This document shows, piece after piece, positions 6,816 to 7,864 of a stretch of 7,864 nucleotides of DNA (its first letter is position 1; each line of letters starts with the position of its first letter). The translations under genes and the position numbers were made by a program. The notes beneath the pieces are model-generated. The model saw only the letters and a program-made list of their open reading frames with translations. It was not told the origin of the DNA and searched no databases. Source of the DNA: DASXPG01 sp044449445 (GTDB lineage Bacteria; Gemmatimonadota; Gemmatimonadetes; Gemmatimonadales; JACORV01). The stretch is taken from the NCBI GenBank assembly GCA_044449445.1, contig JBIOIA010000118.1:1-7864 (forward strand), read 5' to 3'.

Positions 6816-7639
6816 GATTGCGCCTCCAGCCACCGCGCCGCGGCCCCCCGCGCACGTTCGGCGACCCGCAGCGCCAGCCCCACCGGCGTGCTGACGTCGC
6901 GCCGCACCATCAGCAGCGACCCGTCACCCACCGGCGAGAGCACGACGTTGGCCCGCTCCGCCTCCGCGACGATCACCGACCACGCGCCGATGCCGAGGTA
7001 CTCGGTGGTGCGGCCCGCCTCGCCGGAGACGCCGGCAAGCGCCGCCGCGGCGAGCTCCGAGACGTCCTCTCCGTGCCTGCCGTGCAGTCCGCCCGCGAGC
7101 ACCAGTCCGCGCGCATCGAGCAGCAGCATGTCGGAGCTGGCGCCCTCGAGCCCCGCGAACACCGGCGCGCGCAGGGTCGCCCCGGTGTCACGGAGCTGCG
7201 GCACGTCGGCGGGAGTCTTGCGCTTCACCTCGCCCGCGCCGGCCGGCCCGCCGAGCTGCGCCAGCGCGCGCCGCGCCGCCTCGTCCGCGGGATCGGCGCG
7301 GACCGCGCGCTCGAGCGCGTCGATCGCGCGCCTGGTGTCGCCCTGCCGGTAGAACAGGAATCCGAGGCCGCGCAGCGCGCCGCCGTGCTCCGGCTGGGTC
7401 GCGAGCGCTTTCTCCCACGCCGCGCGCGCCCCGTCGAGATCGCCCCGGTCCACGAGGATCCGCGCCAGGCAATCGTACCCGTCGGCGTGACCGGGGTGGC
7501 GCGACAGCCCGTGGTTGGCGACCTGGACGGCTTCCTCGAGTTTCCCGCGCCGGCGCAACACCTCGGCCAGCTCGACGTAGCGCAGGCTCGAAGGATCCCC
7601 GGCGAGCGCCGCCGACAGCGATCGGATGTCGTCAGCCAT
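6812..7639 (-). CDS. TPR protein fused to a C-terminal roadblock-like domain
   Basis: A 275-residue cytoplasmic protein. Residues about 15-130 are three or more TPRs: RYVELAEVLRRRGKLEEAVQ (20-39), GYDCLARILVDRGDLDGARA (54-73) and ALRGLGFLFYRQGDTRRAID (88-107), each followed by the usual ..P.H/D..A turn. A charged linker (131-150) leads to residues 160-270. This part reads like a roadblock/LC7 domain: VFAGLEGASSDMLLLDARGL with LVLAGGL, a helix ELAAAALAGVSGEAGRTTEY, then the strands SVIVAEAERANVVLSPVGDG and SLLMVRRD. The fusion would let a TPR scaffold dock on the MglA-like GTPase or pair with the two small roadblock proteins encoded next (inference). Start ATG 7639-7637 has GGAGG about five bases upstream and overlaps the previous stop by eight bases. 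The TPR part is sure, the roadblock part probable. Confidence 0.82.
   Translation of the reverse strand: MADDIRSLSAALAGDPSSLRYVELAEVLRRRGKLEEAVQVANHGLSRHPGHADGYDCLARILVDRGDLDGARAAWEKALATQPEHGGALRGLGFLFYRQGDTRRAIDALERAVRADPADEAARRALAQLGGPAGAGEVKRKTPADVPQLRDTGATLRAPVFAGLEGASSDMLLLDARGLVLAGGLHGRHGEDVSELAAAALAGVSGEAGRTTEYLGIGAWSVIVAEAERANVVLSPVGDGSLLMVRRDVSTPVGLALRVAERARGAAARWLEAQS
6823..6827 (-). promoter_or_regulatory. Shine-Dalgarno GGAGG deciding the 117-aa roadblock start
   Basis: GGAGG on the minus strand, seven bases before the GTG at 6815-6813. It lies inside the coding end of the upstream TPR-roadblock gene. Because the alternative GTG (6833) is upstream of this site, the site supports the shorter 117-residue product. 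Confidence 0.6.
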
Positions 7640-7864
7640 GGCCGCCTCCGAGGAGTTGCGCGAGCAGAGCCGCGGCCGCCTTCGCGGCCCGCATCGTGTC
7701 GCGATCGCCGGCGGGCGCATCACCCCCCGCCAGCCGTTCCCACTGCGTGAACTGCTCGCCGGCCTCCGCGAACCGCCCCGCGCCCGCCAGGGCGAGCGCG
7801 AGCCAGCGATACGCCTCGCTCGAGCGCGGATCGAGGCGCGCCGCCGCGCGCGCTTCCTCGACCG
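7632..7864 (-). CDS. TPR-repeat protein, C-terminal end only (5' beyond window)
   Basis: The minus strand is open in one frame from the right edge (first full codon GTC at 7862-7860) to TGA at 7634-7632, giving 76 residues. The start lies outside the window. It begins VEEARAAARLDPRSSEAYRW, followed by LALALAGAGRFAEAGEQFTQW. This is a helix-turn-helix TPR unit with the conserved L.P.S.EAY.W.A...A.AGR..EA spacing. It ends in an Ala/Leu/Gly-rich helix and tail (AAKAAAALLAQLLGGGHG). It overlaps the ATG of the next gene by eight bases, so it belongs to the same operon. Function beyond protein-protein interaction cannot be told from the fragment. Confidence 0.85.
   Translation of the reverse strand, partial: VEEARAAARLDPRSSEAYRWLALALAGAGRFAEAGEQFTQWERLAGGDAPAGDRDTMRAAKAAAALLAQLLGGGHG
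7645..7649 (-). promoter_or_regulatory. Shine-Dalgarno GGAGG for the TPR-roadblock gene
   Basis: GGAGG followed by CGGCC and the ATG at 7639-7637. It lies within the last codons of the upstream TPR gene. With the eight-base overlap it indicates independent but coupled initiation. Confidence 0.6.

Noticed and set aside
6813..6833. Earlier GTG start for the 117-aa roadblock gene
   Set aside because: It lies upstream of the GGAGG site and would lengthen the overlap to 22 bases. The GTG at 6815 has ideal spacing and the GTGA overlap used elsewhere in the operon.
1..7864. Inverted repeats, CRISPR arrays, tRNAs, terminators, insertion sequences
   Set aside because: None seen on reading either strand. 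GC-rich local palindromes occur inside coding sequence and have no T-run or repeat spacing to support a function.

Overview
The window is a dense, high-GC stretch (roughly 70% G+C by eye). It carries nine co-directional genes on the minus strand, read from high to low coordinates, plus about 120 bases of an unrelated gene at the left edge. No rRNA or tRNA is present to fix the taxon. The G+C, the Myxococcus-type MglA, the PATAN/DUF4388-TPR protein and the roadblock proteins suggest a soil- or sediment-type bacterium such as Gemmatimonadota, Myxococcota/former Deltaproteobacteria or a neighbouring candidate phylum. This is a guess from gene content.

In transcription order the genes are: (1) the C-terminal end of a TPR protein cut by the right edge (7864-7632); (2) a TPR protein with a C-terminal roadblock-like domain (7639-6812); (3) a 117-aa roadblock/MglB-like protein (6815-6462); (4) a 155-aa roadblock-like protein (6465-5998); (5) an MglA-family small GTPase (5993-5388); (6) a 652-aa protein with two DnaA-like AAA+ ATPase domains and no DnaA DNA-binding domain (5388-3430); (7) a PATAN/DUF4388 protein with C-terminal TPRs (3430-1811); (8) CheR methyltransferase (1811-1014); (9) CheD deamidase (1017-535); (10) the receiver domain of CheB (554 to about 120), which is broken. 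Items 2 to 9 are the eight complete genes. Neighbouring genes overlap by 1 to 20 bases or are separated by 4 bases, so this is one tightly coupled operon whose promoter lies beyond the right edge.

The proposed reading is a signalling and polarity module. A Ras-like MglA switch and its likely roadblock regulators sit with a PATAN-TPR scaffold and the adaptation enzymes of a chemosensory pathway (CheR/CheD/CheB), recalling the MglA/MglB and Frz systems of Myxococcus. The unexplained centrepiece is the tandem DnaA-like ATPase, translationally coupled between the GTPase and the PATAN protein. It has no evident DNA-binding domain and is probably not a replication initiator.

At the left edge, bases 1 to about 125 on the plus strand encode a clear piece of an AMP-binding acyl-CoA synthetase pointing into the CheB gene, with no stop, start or intergenic DNA between them. 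Both genes are truncated at the same point, which looks like a chimeric assembly join or a rearrangement. The window has no intergenic space longer than 4 bases, and I saw no RNA gene, mobile element, CRISPR array, terminator or promoter.
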